From Hevea brasiliensis (Eukaryota; Streptophyta; Magnoliopsida; Malpighiales; Euphorbiaceae): a stretch of DNA of 64,000 nt. Both the position numbers and the translations under genes were made by a program. Each line of letters begins with the position of its first letter. Position 1 is the stretch's first letter. The notes below the pieces were generated by a model that worked only from the letters and a program-made list of their open reading frames with translations, made no database searches and had not been told where the DNA came from. This document shows, piece by piece, positions 35,696-46,881 of this stretch. The stretch spans positions 13,531,100 through 13,595,099 of the forward strand of contig NC_079496.1 of assembly GCF_030052815.1 (NCBI RefSeq). Direction: 5' to 3'.

Positions 35696-37561
35696 TCATT
35701 CGGCTGGAGGATCACCCCCAGCCTGATCTACATTTTGCTCGCTTTCTCTCTCACCCTCAGCCTCTTCCTCACTATCCTCACCCTCGCCCTCGGGAGCCAG
35801 GTCTGCCATCCAGGAGAAGTCCTCTTCCGGGTAACGCTTCTTGAGTTCGGCCAAGAGGTCCTTGTGAGCATTCACATAAGCACCGGCCACTCCTGTCACC
35901 ATCTCTTCTTCTTTCGCCTTGAGCTCCTCAGTAAGGTGAGCGATGTGAGCAGTTTCATCGGTCCGAAGTGCTTGAACTTCTTCCAGAACTCGGGTTTGCT
36001 CGGCCAGAACATGAGACTGTTCAGCCAGCTTGTCTTCATAGAACTTCATCCGCCCCTCAATTTCACATATGTAATCCCGAGCGGATGAGAGTTGGGATCG
36101 GAGAGAAGACATCTCGTGACCCATCTTCTCGACTTCCTTGCCCAGGCGATGAGCTTTCTCCCGAACAATGTGCTGGTTCACCAAGCACTCCACGTTCAGG
36201 CTCATGGATCTGGTCAAGACATCATCAAGACTATCAGGAGACAGCCTATCCCGGTCTTCCTGAAGGCAGATGGATGACCCCAGGACCTTAGCGAAGCCTG
36301 GATTTTCTCAAACTGTCCGGTTCTTCTCCAATGAATTGATAAGGACCTGAGTGCCCCGGGAAAGGGGCCTCATAGGAGGCTGAGAAGGACCCCCTTCGGT
36401 GCTCGGAGCAACTGGAGGAGGTGGAGGTGGCTCTTCTCGGCGAGGAGGGGATCGGACCACTTCTACGACCGCCGGCCCGAAAGGATGAGACGAGCCTTCT
36501 TGAATTTCCCCGGGCTCATGCCTGGGTGTTTGCATTTCCTCAGCCCGCTTCATCTCCCGTACCTTCCGGGAGATCTCCCTCTTGCGTTTTCGGCTCTCCT
36601 TGGAGGCTTCGCCGCTAGCCATACCTACACAAAAGAGAGGTCAGTGAGATCGCTAAGGTCCTGAGATCTGAGATTTAGAAAATACCGATGGCGAGGTTAG
36701 AGAGCTGAAGCCCACGATCTTGGCCGGTGATCAATTCCATTCTCCAGTGATGAAGTTCGGCAGTCACTGCATCCAAGCAAGAGAACTTCTCTCTGCTCGC
36801 CTGTTCTTTTAGCTCCATCACCATCAGGCCTTCCTCCCTATTCAATACGAGACGCTTCAGAATTAAGGGGCCTTGGTGTAGCCAGCTACGAGGGAAACCC
36901 TCAAAGTCGTTCAGAATTTTACTTCTTAGAATGAAGAAGCGGTTCTTCCAATTTTTCAGGGAAGAAGGCAGATCGATGAAAAGCCCGCAATGTGGCTTCG
37001 CCTGGAAGAACCAGTACTCGTCGTCCTTTCGATGGGTTAATCTATGCAGTTCGGCGAATACTTTAGGCGTAGGACGGAATCCTTTAGCTCGGTAGAGGCC
37101 TCGGAAGGCTACTAAGATCCGCCACGAGTTCGGATAAACTTGGGCGATGCACACTTGGAAAAATTTTAGAACTTCTTTGAAGAAGTCATCGAGAGAACAA
37201 CGCAGTCCGGCTTTTAATTGTTCCTCATATATCATAATCATATCGTTCTCTTCGAAGAAGTGATCGGCTCGGTGATCGCCGTGACACCGGATAAGTTCGT
37301 ATGAATCGGGCCGGATGTTATACTCTTGGCTGAATGACTGTAGGTTGATTTCTTGCAAGATTGATGGCAGCTCGTCCCTAGGAAGATTCTCTCTCCCTAA
37401 AGAAGGCGCATGCCTTGATGATGCTGTTTGCCCCTGAGCTGGAACGGAGACCCTAGGAGGTTCGGGCGCGCGCTTGGCCCGACCACCTCTACTTCATCTG
37501 ATGACCATGAAACGTGAACGGAAAGTGGGCTTGCCGCTCTCTGACCTTCGGCGCCGCTCAT
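35696..37561 (-). pseudogene. antisense LTR gene A, 3' LTR copy
   Basis: The same two-exon gene as at 14514-16377: exon A 37561-36686, 61-bp intron 36685-36625 (donor ATCG|GTATTTTC, acceptor TTTGTGTAG|GTATGG), exon B 36624-35696. Here the Trp codon that is TGA in the other copy is intact, so the gag-like domain reads through. This copy has two other defects: a 1-bp deletion near 37466 in exon A and a CGA-to-TGA stop at 36310-36308 in exon B. It also has a 3-bp in-frame insertion in the coiled coil. The two copies are thus inactivated at different places, which implies that the gene was intact when the element inserted. Confidence 0.72.
36625..36685 (-). other. intron of antisense gene A (3' LTR copy)
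   Basis: 61 bp with GT-AG ends at the same positions as in the 5' LTR copy. The alternative upstream GT seen in the other copy is GC here, which picks ATCG|GTATTTTC as the shared donor. Confidence 0.6.
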
Positions 37562-37716
37562 TTTCAAAGGAAATAAAGAATTTAAAGTAAAAGAAGGATC
37601 AAAACCCTTACCAGAGCTTGATCGGTGTCAGAAGAGCTTGAAAAATCGAGAGAATTTTGGAATTGTTCGCGAGAGACTGAAAACGGCATAAGAGAGCAAC
37701 TGGCTAACCCCACCCC

Positions 37717-37724
37717 TATTTATA
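37717..37724 (-). promoter_or_regulatory. TATA box of antisense gene A (3' LTR copy)
   Basis: TATAAATA on the minus strand, 156 bp upstream of the start codon, same spacing as in the 5' LTR. Confidence 0.6.
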
Positions 37725-38008
37725 CTCGTCCGAGCATTTAATGCTCACGATGTTCCAGGCAATGCATCGGTTAGCGGGACACTCCAGCTGTTCTGACACG
37801 TCTCTCGAATATTCCAAAATTCCATAAAGAGATCGGCTAACTAGAGATCGGTATATTAAGATAAATATTTCGAATTGCGGATCAGTTAAGGGTTGTTCAG
37901 TTAGGAACCAGATCGGACAAACACATCAGAGATGGGAAAATAATCAATAAGATGATAATTGACAAAATAAAATTTTTATTTCCAAAAGATCGGATTACAT
38001 CATTTGGG

Positions 38009-38122
38009 CGATCTCTAGGGATCGGATTACATTAAAGGTCTAACTACATCATTTGGGCGATCTCTAGAGATCGGATTACATTGAAAGTAAAAATACATCA
38101 TTTGGGCGATCTCTAGAGATCG
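38009..38122. repeat. three tandem 16-bp palindromes, 49-bp period (3' LTR copy)
   Basis: CGATCTCTAGGGATCG at 38009 and perfect CGATCTCTAGAGATCG at 38058 and 38107. They begin 285 bp upstream of the antisense gene A TATA box. Confidence 0.85.
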
Positions 38123-38174
38123 GTGGAACATCCTATCTAAAAGGCCTATGTCAAAGCCTAGTCTCGTGGCTGAG

Positions 38175-38588
38175 TCAAAAGATGTGTTTGACCAGGAGAC
38201 CGGCTGTTGACATCGGATAGATGTACAGCTCAGATGGGGTGACTATGACTCCCATAAAGATGAGAGACATCGTCATCGATGTTACCGCTCGAAACCGAGC
38301 CGCTGTCGGAACACCCAGTGCGGAGAGGAGCCAGATGAACGCCAAGGGGCAGTCACCAGGGTTAAGGGGAATACTAGCAGTCTTCTCACCCGAAATCAGT
38401 TCGCCGTTTGTATCGGTCGAATGATTCGAGGTCAATAAGATCGAGGTCCTCGATCCAGATCGGTTAATTAGTCCAGTTCTCTCACTGTTATCAGATAAGG
38501 TCATCATGATTCCCCGTTCACCGGGATCGTAAATTTTCAGTCGGGGAATAAAGAGGTCCATCGGAAAGGGATCAAAAGCCACAATCAT
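38175..38588 (-). CDS. antisense LTR ORF B (3' LTR copy), hydrophobic
   Basis: 137 codons from ATG at 38588 (MIVAFDPFPMDLFIP) to TGA at 38177-38175. The frame extends further upstream to 38699, but that ATG lies upstream of the TATA box (38683-38676), so 38588 is the better start. The hydrophobic C-terminal half has two possible membrane segments. It aligns without gaps to the 5' LTR copy with few residue changes. Family not recognised; coding status unproven. Confidence 0.38.
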   Translation of the reverse strand: MIVAFDPFPMDLFIPRLKIYDPGERGIMMTLSDNSERTGLINRSGSRTSILLTSNHSTDTNGELISGEKTASIPLNPGDCPLAFIWLLSALGVPTAARFRAVTSMTMSLIFMGVIVTPSELYIYPMSTAGLLVKHIF

Positions 38589-38675
38589 GGCCGAAACTAC
38601 TGCCGGAGCAGCTAGAACAGGAAAGTAAGAAGGAAGAGAGGAAAATCGAATGAGGGAAGTCTCTTCTGTCAGGGG

Positions 38676-38683
38676 TATATATA
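38676..38683 (-). promoter_or_regulatory. candidate TATA box of antisense ORF B
   Basis: TATATATA in CCCTATATATACCCC on the minus strand, 88 bp upstream of the ORF B start. In the 5' LTR this exact site is the target of the Tekay-type solo LTR. Confidence 0.45.
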
Positions 38684-39313
38684 GGGAAAAATCAGGCATT
38701 TATTGCTAAGCAGAAAATGAAGCGGACGCTTCGGGAATCGAGGGGAATTAATGCTTTGACCGGACCGGGCCTGATTAAGGAAAGGATCGGAGTGATAGAG
38801 ATCGGAAGAGGGGAGGCCGGTATGAGAGATCGAAAAAGGAGCGTGTTCAGAAGATCAGAATAGAGGGGAGATCGGAAGGCTAAGAGAATAAGACAAATCC
38901 CAATAACCGTCGTCAGAATCAGAGCCGAGGTAGTTAAAGCATTGCAGACGAGATCTCCACCGCACGCCTGAGAATTGCCCACAATGCTGACAGGTGCCAG
39001 AGTATGTCATGACAGTCCTGTACATCCCAATTTCCACCGTTGATCTCACTTGCAAGGACGAGTCCAGAGCCTTTGGATCAAAGAAGATGACGACAAGACC
39101 GGCGCCTTTTATTCCCAGCCCTTGGATCGCCCAGGTCAACAAAGTTTCGGACCGTCAGATTAGAAGAGGAAAAGGACAAGTATTCTGAGAATGATCTCAG
39201 CCGTTCATTTTGATTCTCTTTAATTCTCAAGCATCCGATCATGTCCTTTGAAATCCTGACCCTCCATCTCCCTCAAAATAAATCTTGACCCTTCGTGGAG
39301 AGCACCCGGTTCC

Positions 39314-39321
39314 TATAAATA
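39314..39321 (+). promoter_or_regulatory. sense TATA box of Ogre 3' LTR
   Basis: TATAAATA in the same context as 21753-21760. Confidence 0.55.
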
Positions 39322-40259
39322 CCTGCATGAAAGCTGTTCAAAGGGGGGACAAAAAAGGGGCAGTAACTATAGTGGAAGAACTCTGAAATTTAATTCAGTT
39401 CGTTACTCTGCTATTAAGCTTTCATAAGAAAAACTCTGGAAACCAGTTTTCTAGAGTGTTTTCTTACAAAAGGGATTCTTGGATACTGAAACTCTCTATT
39501 TTCAGTTCGTTCATTATCCTGTGGTGCTCTCATCTTTAGCTCTTAATTTTCTTTATTTCCACTCTTATTGCTTAGGCTCAACCTCATTTAAACTTGTCCT
39601 ATTACGCTTTGGTCATTCCATACTTAGTTCAGTGGATTCGGCTCCCAACAGGTGAGTGCTCATATTGCCATTTCATTAATTGCTCGTTCTTATTTTACGT
39701 ATTTCCTTTGTTCTTCTACGTACCCAGTTTTCTCTAAGTTTATATTGTACTTAAGAATACGAAGAAGGTTACTCTCGGGTTTACTTCTTTGTTGATCAGT
39801 CCATCCTTTTTGCTAATCCTTGTTATTTCGGGATGTAAGTCATCTAGTATCAAATAGTGTATAAAAGGTCAGATAAAATGTAGGTAATGGCATCTTAAGG
39901 GTCTCCTTGTAAATAATAGAAGGTCTGAATAACAAGTCAGGAAAATAGTAAAGTTGAATAACTAGACTAACACAGAAGATAATTGGGTAAAACGTCATAA
40001 GGCGGAATAAAACCAAATCTAAGATAAATAAATGGAATAAATCGGGTGTCAAAAGATACTGGCAAGGCGACCACATAGGAGATCGGAAAATTCATTCTAG
40101 TATCCCCTGTCTAGTCATAGGGCACCAATGAATTAAAAGAAGCCTGATTCCAATCCCCGGTATCTTTGAATGCCAAAACTCTTAGTTTTAGGCTCTTGTG
40201 ATGTGTAGTTGTAGTCAAAGTTCGAGAGGTCGGAAAAGTCCTTATCTGACTCCTATTAA

Positions 40260-40720
40260 AATAAAAGAGATCTACGGAAAATTCTTATCCGATTCTAAAC
40301 CAGAATTTTTAGCTAACATTTAAAAGAGATCGGAGGAGAGTTCTTATCCGATCTTCAATCCATAATTTTAATAAATACTTAATAGAGATCGGAGGAGAGT
40401 TCTTATCCGATTCTCAATCCAAAAACTCTAATTTTAACCTAAAAGAGATCGGAGGAGAGTTCTTATCCGATCCTCAGCCAAAATTTTAATAAATACTTAA
40501 AAGAGATCGGAGGAGAGTTCTTATCCGGTCCCCAACCAAAATTTAAGATAAATACTCAAAAGAGATCGGAGGAGAGTTCTTATCCGGTTCTCAATCTAAA
40601 ATTTAAAATAAATACTCAAAAGAGATCGGAGGAGAGTTCTTATCCGGTTCTCAATCTAAAACTTTAATAAATATTTAAAAGAGGTCGGAGGAAAGTCCCA
40701 TCCAATCCCCAAAATTGAAT
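40260..40720 (+). repeat. tandem repeats of about 59 bp in Ogre R/U5 (3' LTR)
   Basis: Counterpart of 22700-23160, same number and order of AGAGATCGGAGGAGAG units, so the array predates insertion of the element. Confidence 0.88.
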
Positions 40721-42380
40721 TCTAACAAAATAGCCTTTCAAACAAAACTAACATACAACAGTAACTCACTAAGGTTATCTCATTTACTTATGTATCTGGG
40801 TGATCCGAATATAGTGAAAAATCAAATGTTCCTTTTGTCAAAAGGATTAACATTTCCATTCAAGCCCTCCTAACTAATTTATAAAGAACGCAAAGTTAAA
40901 TCTACTTACCCTTATTAAGGGACGAGGTGGGGTGCCTAACACCTTCCCCACCCGTTTGCGGACCCCGAACCTAGAATCTCTGTTTTGAAGTGGTTTTGTT
41001 TTAATTTATTTTCACAAATGGTTTTCTTTAATTTCCCTCAAAATTAAAGTGGCGACTCCTCACTCTTTCCCACTTCGGTGAGGGTTCGTTCAGGTGACCG
41101 CAAAATACATTGCGACACTGGGCAGAACCAATTCTGGCAGTTTTGGTGTCCTGACTTTGGTGGATAATTTCATTAAGTTCTGGTCAAAATTTGGAGTTAT
41201 GTTCTTCATGAAAGTTGTTCTAAATTGTCTAAGCTTTCTATTGATTTAAAATTCAGGTCAATTGGATATTTTTACACTGAGTTATGACCAAATGAACAAA
41301 CACTGTTCATTTAGTCATTTTCCAGGGACAGCTTGTGTGTTACCCAGATTTGGTCAATTTTTAGGGTATTCTAAGTTTGTTTTTTAGGCAAGGTTTCTTC
41401 ATCAAAGTTGTGCCATTATGTGTTTAGTTTCATATCCAATTGGCCTTGCACCAATTGAACATACACCTCTCAAGTTACAGCTACCCAAACTTGCTGGACT
41501 CACATCCAGCCCTGCAGGTCACCTAAGGCAGCATACCTAACCTCTCAAGTTACAGCTACCCAAACTTGCTGGACTCACATGCAGCCCTGCAGGTCACCTA
41601 AGGCAGCATACCTAACCTCAATTCCATTGGCATAAATCACTTCAATTCCTCATCAAATATAGCCAAAGGGTCACTAATTTACCATTAGGACTTCCATTCA
41701 CCAACTCATAATTAAAACCCTAATTTATGATTGCTAACCCTAATTTCAAATTTCCAAATTGGTGCAAACTCAATTCATTCTACTTCCTAAGCATATCAAC
41801 TTAACAAGCATCATCATGGGACAAATTTTCATCAAATAAAAACATTAAATGCTAAAGGATTTCATGGCTACCAAATTTAAGAAGTTTAAGTCCTTAGTCA
41901 TTTCTTTAAATTTTCTTGCCATTCACCCTTATTTAGGCATGCTCACTATATCTAAAGTTAGAAAAGAAGAAGTTAGTGCACTAACCTTTTGTTACCAATT
42001 TTTCTTCTCACTAAATCTTCAATCTCCTTGCTCCCTTTTGCTTCTAATCTCTTAAGCTAGGTCTAAAATCAAGTTTTTGTGTTTGATGATTGGAAAAATA
42101 TGAATGATTTTGATGGGAAATTGGAGCTTCAAAAAGCATCCATGGAGGAAAGCTCAAGAGGTGGTTCGGCCAACATGAACCAAATGAAGAAGATGAGCTG
42201 ATTTGTTTCTAATTAATCTCTTTTTATCCCATTTTAATTAGTTTGTCAAGTTGTGATTGGGTGGAGGGCATTTTAATGACATCATAATGATGTCATAAAT
42301 CTCATTTAACTCATTATCTTTCGTTTTCTTGTCTACTCATTTTTAATTAAATTTTTAGCAATATTTATTCATATTTTATG

Positions 42381-43978
42381 TGTTTTCTGGTTTTACAACC
42401 CTGCAAGTGCACGGATCGCTAACAAGTAATAAAGTGATAAGTAGAGTATCGTTTCCATGAGGACCTTTGTTTAGCAAGTACCAATCTACACAGTAATTTT
42501 GACTGTCTAGGCTATCGAATATTTAGGGAATGAAGTTTGTTAACTTTAAACACTAGAATAATAAACTTAAAATGAAGTAATATATTTTTGGAACAATTCT
42601 AGAGTTAAGATTTCACACTTGAATCTTATTAGGGATGTTATCTCGTTTATTTACTGAATTGAGGGTCATTTTCCTTGATGGAAATTAGCCCTAAGTTATC
42701 CTAAATCCTCTCTGAAGGCATCTAGGATGTATTTTAATTAACTCAAACCCTACTTTCGTGGTGATCAAATTAATTAAAATCCTTTAAGACCTTTGACCAA
42801 TTTTTAGGTTCCACAAAGGTATCAACCTATGTCTAGGTCAGAATTCCTAGGTTCAAGATCTTGATTTTCTAATGTTAATCTTCACCTTTCAGTCCTTCAA
42901 TCAACATCTACAATCATGTCTAAGTGGGTACCATCACATAGCAAGCATTAGGAGCACAAGAAATTAAATCAAGAAAATAATCTCGAATCTAGTAAATAAA
43001 ATTTAATGTTCATCCATAATAATAATTACAAGCATTACTCTCCTAAATCCAGAATAAGGAAACTACTCACTCATGGTGAGTTCAACAAACATCATGATAA
43101 AAGGAAAAAACGGTAAAAACTGTAAAAAGAAAATCATGTAAAAGAAATAAAGCAATAGAAATCTGTCTAGGGAGATGAAACGAAGGAACCAAAGATAGTT
43201 TGCAGCTTTGATCTTTTGGAGCTTCAGCTAGAAAACTTCTTTTGGTACTGATGCAGAGCCCAACAGCAGCACTCCCTCCGAACATCCTCTCTTCTGATGT
43301 TTTATTTTCTATTTATATTGGTTGCTTTAGGGTTAGGTTACTTTGAGTCCAAAAGGCCTTAGGAGTCTCGTTTTTATCCAAAAATAGGAGGGGAATCCAA
43401 GTTATAAAACTGGTTGCAGCATAGTATATGACCCATGTGTCACTACACGGGTCCCGTAATGTAGGGCTGTGTAACTTACTGAAGGAGTTTTGCGAAGTTT
43501 TGTTTTGGCACAGAAAGTTACACGGGTCTGCGCCAACTACACAGGCCTAGTTATACGGGCCGTGTACTGTTGTTCCCATAAGGTTCTTCAAGCTTACACC
43601 CGGCAGAGACTTACACGGGTCCCCACAGATTACACAGGTCTACTTACATGACCCGTGTACTTGTGTTTCTCATCGATTCTCTTAGCTTTCTTCTGGCAGA
43701 GAGTTACACGGGTCTGGGGCATGGTTTACACGACCCGTGTACTTTGTATCAGCAGCAATTCTCTGTCTTTTTACCTTTCCAAGCTTTCCTTTGCACTCCC
43801 ATACTTTGGGGCTTCACCCAAACACCTGAAATAATGCAGAAAACATGGAATTAAGGGCTTGGCAACAAAAATTACAAAAACTAATGAAATCAACTACTAT
43901 GCATGAAAATACTTGCCTAAATGCTATGAATTAGAATACAAATGTGCATAAAAATATCTATATAATTCAAGTGTATCA
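42381..43978 (-). repeat. Athila-like 3' LTR (1598 bp)
   Basis: Ends TGTTTTCTGG and GTGTATCA on the plus strand; adjacent to the purine tract at 43979-43991. Contains a cluster of CACGGGTC/GACCCGTG motifs at 43430-43745. Confidence 0.92.
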
Positions 43979-43991
43979 AATACCCCCAAAC
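43979..43991 (-). other. Athila polypurine tract
   Basis: GTTTGGGGGTATT on the minus strand directly before the 3' LTR start TGATACACTT. Confidence 0.75.
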
Positions 43992-45500
43992 TCAAACTTT
44001 TGCTTGCCTTCAAGTAAAACAAAACTCTGTTTTAAAGCACATTTCAGGGGATACTTAGGAATACAACCATCAATTTAATAAGCATAGAATTGAACTCCTC
44101 CAACTTTCATAACAACTTCCCTCTTTTAAGGCATAAGGGTTCTAATAGCTGCCTGTTTGGAACTTTAACTCATTTCATGGTGTTTCGACTAATTATTCCT
44201 CTATACAAGACCATTAATAAGCCACAAATAACCTGTTTTATAGGGATAGAATTGAGAAACACTAACTCTCCCAAATTTACCTCTTTTGTGAGTAATTGTG
44301 GAGAAGTAATTCAATTCCAACTCCATAGGCATATCTCAATTTTCTATCTCCACTAATATAGCATGTACTTTTCAAAAGATCAAAAGGTCTTTAAAGGGTT
44401 GTAATGGGGCTAAGGGATAATGACTTGGTTGCCAATAAAAGGTTTTTAGGGAATGAAAATATGAGGATAGCATGTATGTATAAAGCTCTGATTTTGTATG
44501 GAGAGGAAGGGCTTTTGGCTTTTTACAGTGTCAAGCTTACTTCCATGATACTTATCTTGGGACTTCTTTTCTTTTGTTTTTGTCCTCTCCCCCAAACTCA
44601 TTGCTTTTGCATGGGTTGGAAAGGCAAATTTTTCTTTGATTTCAATTGCACACTTGCATTCTTTCTTGAGTTCCACATCCTCTCTTCATTATCTTTATGC
44701 ATTTTGCTTCCTCAAAAGGGTATGGTAGGTGTTTAGGCTAGGGGCTAGGTAAATAACATGGGTAAGCAATAAATTCTAAGGGATAAACATAGGCTTCAAG
44801 TTGGCTACAAGGGATATTCATTTTAATTAGGGGTGGCTAAGGCTTAGTGAGGTTATATCAAAGAATGCCTTAATCATTTCTTCATCAAGCATATGCTAGG
44901 ATTTCGCCTTGATAGGTCCAAGAGATATGTTCTAGAGCTAGTGAGGCATTTTTAGGTTTGCTTATATTTCAAAAATTGTTCTCCTAATTTTACAAGTTCA
45001 ATGTGATAAATTAATAGTTATGAAGAGGTTTAACTAGTCTAGTTCCATTAAAGAGATTAGTTTCTTCACAAACAACTTGTTAGAATCCCTTTTTGCCTAT
45101 CTAGATACGTTCATTCCTCTATTCCGTGGAGTCCAATTATTAGCTTACTAAAATTTGGTTATAGTGCTAAGTTTCTCAATTTAAAATCCAAAATTTTTCA
45201 AAAATTCTCAAAATTTTTGATACACAGGAATAATGTAGCTGAATTTAAATAATGCAATGATGTGCATGTAATGATATGCAAATGCAATTGTATCCCCCCC
45301 AAACTCAAACTAGACATTGTCCTCAATGTTAACATAATGTTCAAAATCAGAGCAAACGTACAAAAATTTTAAGGAAGCATATTATTTATTAAGCATGGAA
45401 AATTTTTGAACATAAAGCAAATAAAAGAGACCTATGGTTTCAAGTTAGGACTAAGGCATGTAAGATATTACAATAAAGATCCTATCCTATAGTCCTAGCT
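43992..45500 (-). other. Athila spacer upstream of the 3' LTR, non-coding
   Basis: About 1.5 kb with no coding signal on either strand. It contains a second purine tract-like site at 45291-45310 (GTTTGGGGGGGATA on the minus strand) whose flank repeats that of the true PPT. Confidence 0.6.
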
Positions 45501-46881
45501 CTAAAAGGCCTCTGATGATGATGATGGTGATGCTAGTGATCCTGGCTCCTCTTTCTCCTCATCTTCCTCATATAGTTTATCCATTAGCATGTCCAGCTTG
45601 TTGTGTGCTTCCTGGAGGCTGTCCTCGATAGCTCGCATCCTGTCGTATATTGTGGTCTCCATGCGCTGTAAGTATGCAAGTACTGGATTTGTCGGTGGTG
45701 GTGTGTATGGAGGCACTCGGACAGGGGACTCTTCGAACATCCGCTCTTGCCCTTCTTTTTGAGGCTGCGAAGTTTCGCCAGGTCCTTCTCTTCCTTCGTC
45801 TCTCTGAGGGATGGTGTTTCCTTCGGCATCCACCAAGTAGCATGTGTTGCCCACCTTCTTACATATCCCCATGGATATGTAGATAGTTTGATTAGTTCTT
45901 GATGTTCCAGTGACAAAGTGCAGCCTGTTATGTCCTGGAACGAAGCCGAAGTGGAGGGTAATGGCGGTGACAAGGCCACCAAGTACAGTGTGCTCGGTAG
46001 ACTGATGGCAAAGGCGTCAGAGATGGTTGCACAAGAAGAAGCTGGTGTTGCACCGCTGTTCGATGACCATACACCACAAAAAGAAGAGCTCGTTAGCGTT
46101 GACAATGCCAAGGCTATCGCCACAGCCCATGATGGTGTGGGCGGTGAATCGATGCATATATCACAGTGCTGGACTAGTGATGCCCATGGATTTAGATTTG
46201 TTGGAGTTGTACAGCTCTGTGTTTGGGGCAATGGAAGTCCAGAAGTTAATGTTGTTGTACAGCATGCGATTCCTTGGAATCTATTGGTGGCATGGAAGTC
46301 CAGAAGTTAATGTTGTTGTACAGCATGCGATTCCTTGGAATCTATTGGTGGCCCACGCTGTCAAAGCCAAAGATGGCATTGAACTCGTCCATGTTCATTA
46401 CCCGGTCGACACTAAGTAGGCGAAACTCAATCCTGCCCTTGTCCTCCTTATCGGTGGGCCATAAGTTGGCCTTGAAGCTACCCAAAAATTCCAGCGTGGT
46501 GTCTTTGTAGGCCAGAAATTGGAGTTGGGTGAACCTTATCCACCCAATGCTGTCAAGTAGCCCATTGATTTCATCTTACAACCTGATTTGCTCCAAAAGC
46601 GGAAAATCCATGTATTTGGTGGAGGATATTTTTTGGGCATGAAGTCGGGTGCACATTGCTTTGTGGGAGTCATCTCAAAATCCCCAAGGAATAGAGATTT
46701 CGGATTGTGGAGCGGGTTGTGGTTGTGGTTACGATGGAGGAGGGGCTTATTGAGATGGTTGAGGAGTGGCTACCCTCGTTCTTGGGCGTTGGGTTAGAGG
46801 TTGGGGTGGAGAAGGTGAGGATTATCCTCTTTGCCTTGAAGAAGAGCCGATCCTTCTTACAGATCTCTTCGCAGGAGCCAT
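45501..46881 (-). pseudogene. Athila env-like / ATHILA ORF-1 remnant
   Basis: Starts at ATG 46881 (MAPAKRSVRRIGSSSRQRG) and ends at the stop of a 123-codon open piece (45872-45501). The middle reads LEFLGSFKANLWPTDKEDK and VMNMDEFNAIFGF, a pattern of the ATHILA ORF-1 family (PF03078-like) found between pol and the 3' LTR. The C-terminal piece has a Pro-rich stretch, a predicted helix (IYDRMRAIEDSLQEAHNKL) and an acidic end. Several in-frame stops plus a 61-bp tandem duplication destroy it; taking the duplication out puts start and end in one frame. Confidence 0.62.
46231..46352. repeat. 61-bp perfect tandem duplication
   Basis: Two identical units, 46231-46291 and 46292-46352, beginning ATGGAAGTCCAGAAG. 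61 is not a multiple of three, so it shifts the frame of the env-like remnant. Confidence 0.92.

Larger units (their letters stand above)
14060..41117 (+). mobile_element. Ogre/Tat Ty3-gypsy retrotransposon, complete structure
   Basis: The ends are TGTCGACACC and ATTGCGACA, with the 5-bp TSD CTGGG at 14055-14059 and 41118-41122. Without the two insertions in its 5' LTR the element is about 23.4 kb. Order: 5' LTR, Arg-type PBS, leader, ORF1, gag-protease with G-patch, intron, RT-RNase H-archaeal-type RNase H-integrase, repeat-rich 3' UTR, purine tract, 3' LTR. An extra ORF1, the second RNase H, the intron and long LTRs together define the Ogre part of the Tat lineage. A hand count over 14521-15437 against its partner gives about 20 substitutions in about 917 bp (near 2%), so it is fairly young. 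In-frame stops in ORF1, gag and pol and an Asp-to-Asn change in integrase make it non-autonomous now. Confidence 0.93.
35242..41117 (+). repeat. Ogre 3' LTR, uninterrupted (5876 bp)
   Basis: Directly follows the purine tract and ends ATTGCGACA before the TSD. In order it contains the antisense gene A (37561-35696), its TATA box (37717-37724), three tandem palindromes (38009-38122), antisense ORF B (38588-38175), the ORF B TATA box (38676-38683), the sense TATA box (39314-39321) and the repeat array at 40260-40720. Confidence 0.93.

Noticed and set aside
44404..44736. 110-codon plus-strand ORF in the Athila spacer
   Set aside because: Opposite to the element, no domain, biased low-complexity composition and no partner copy to test; a chance frame.
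45918..46510. Overlapping plus-strand ORFs at 45.9-46.5 kb
   Set aside because: They are the complement of the decayed env-like region and owe part of their length to the 61-bp duplication.
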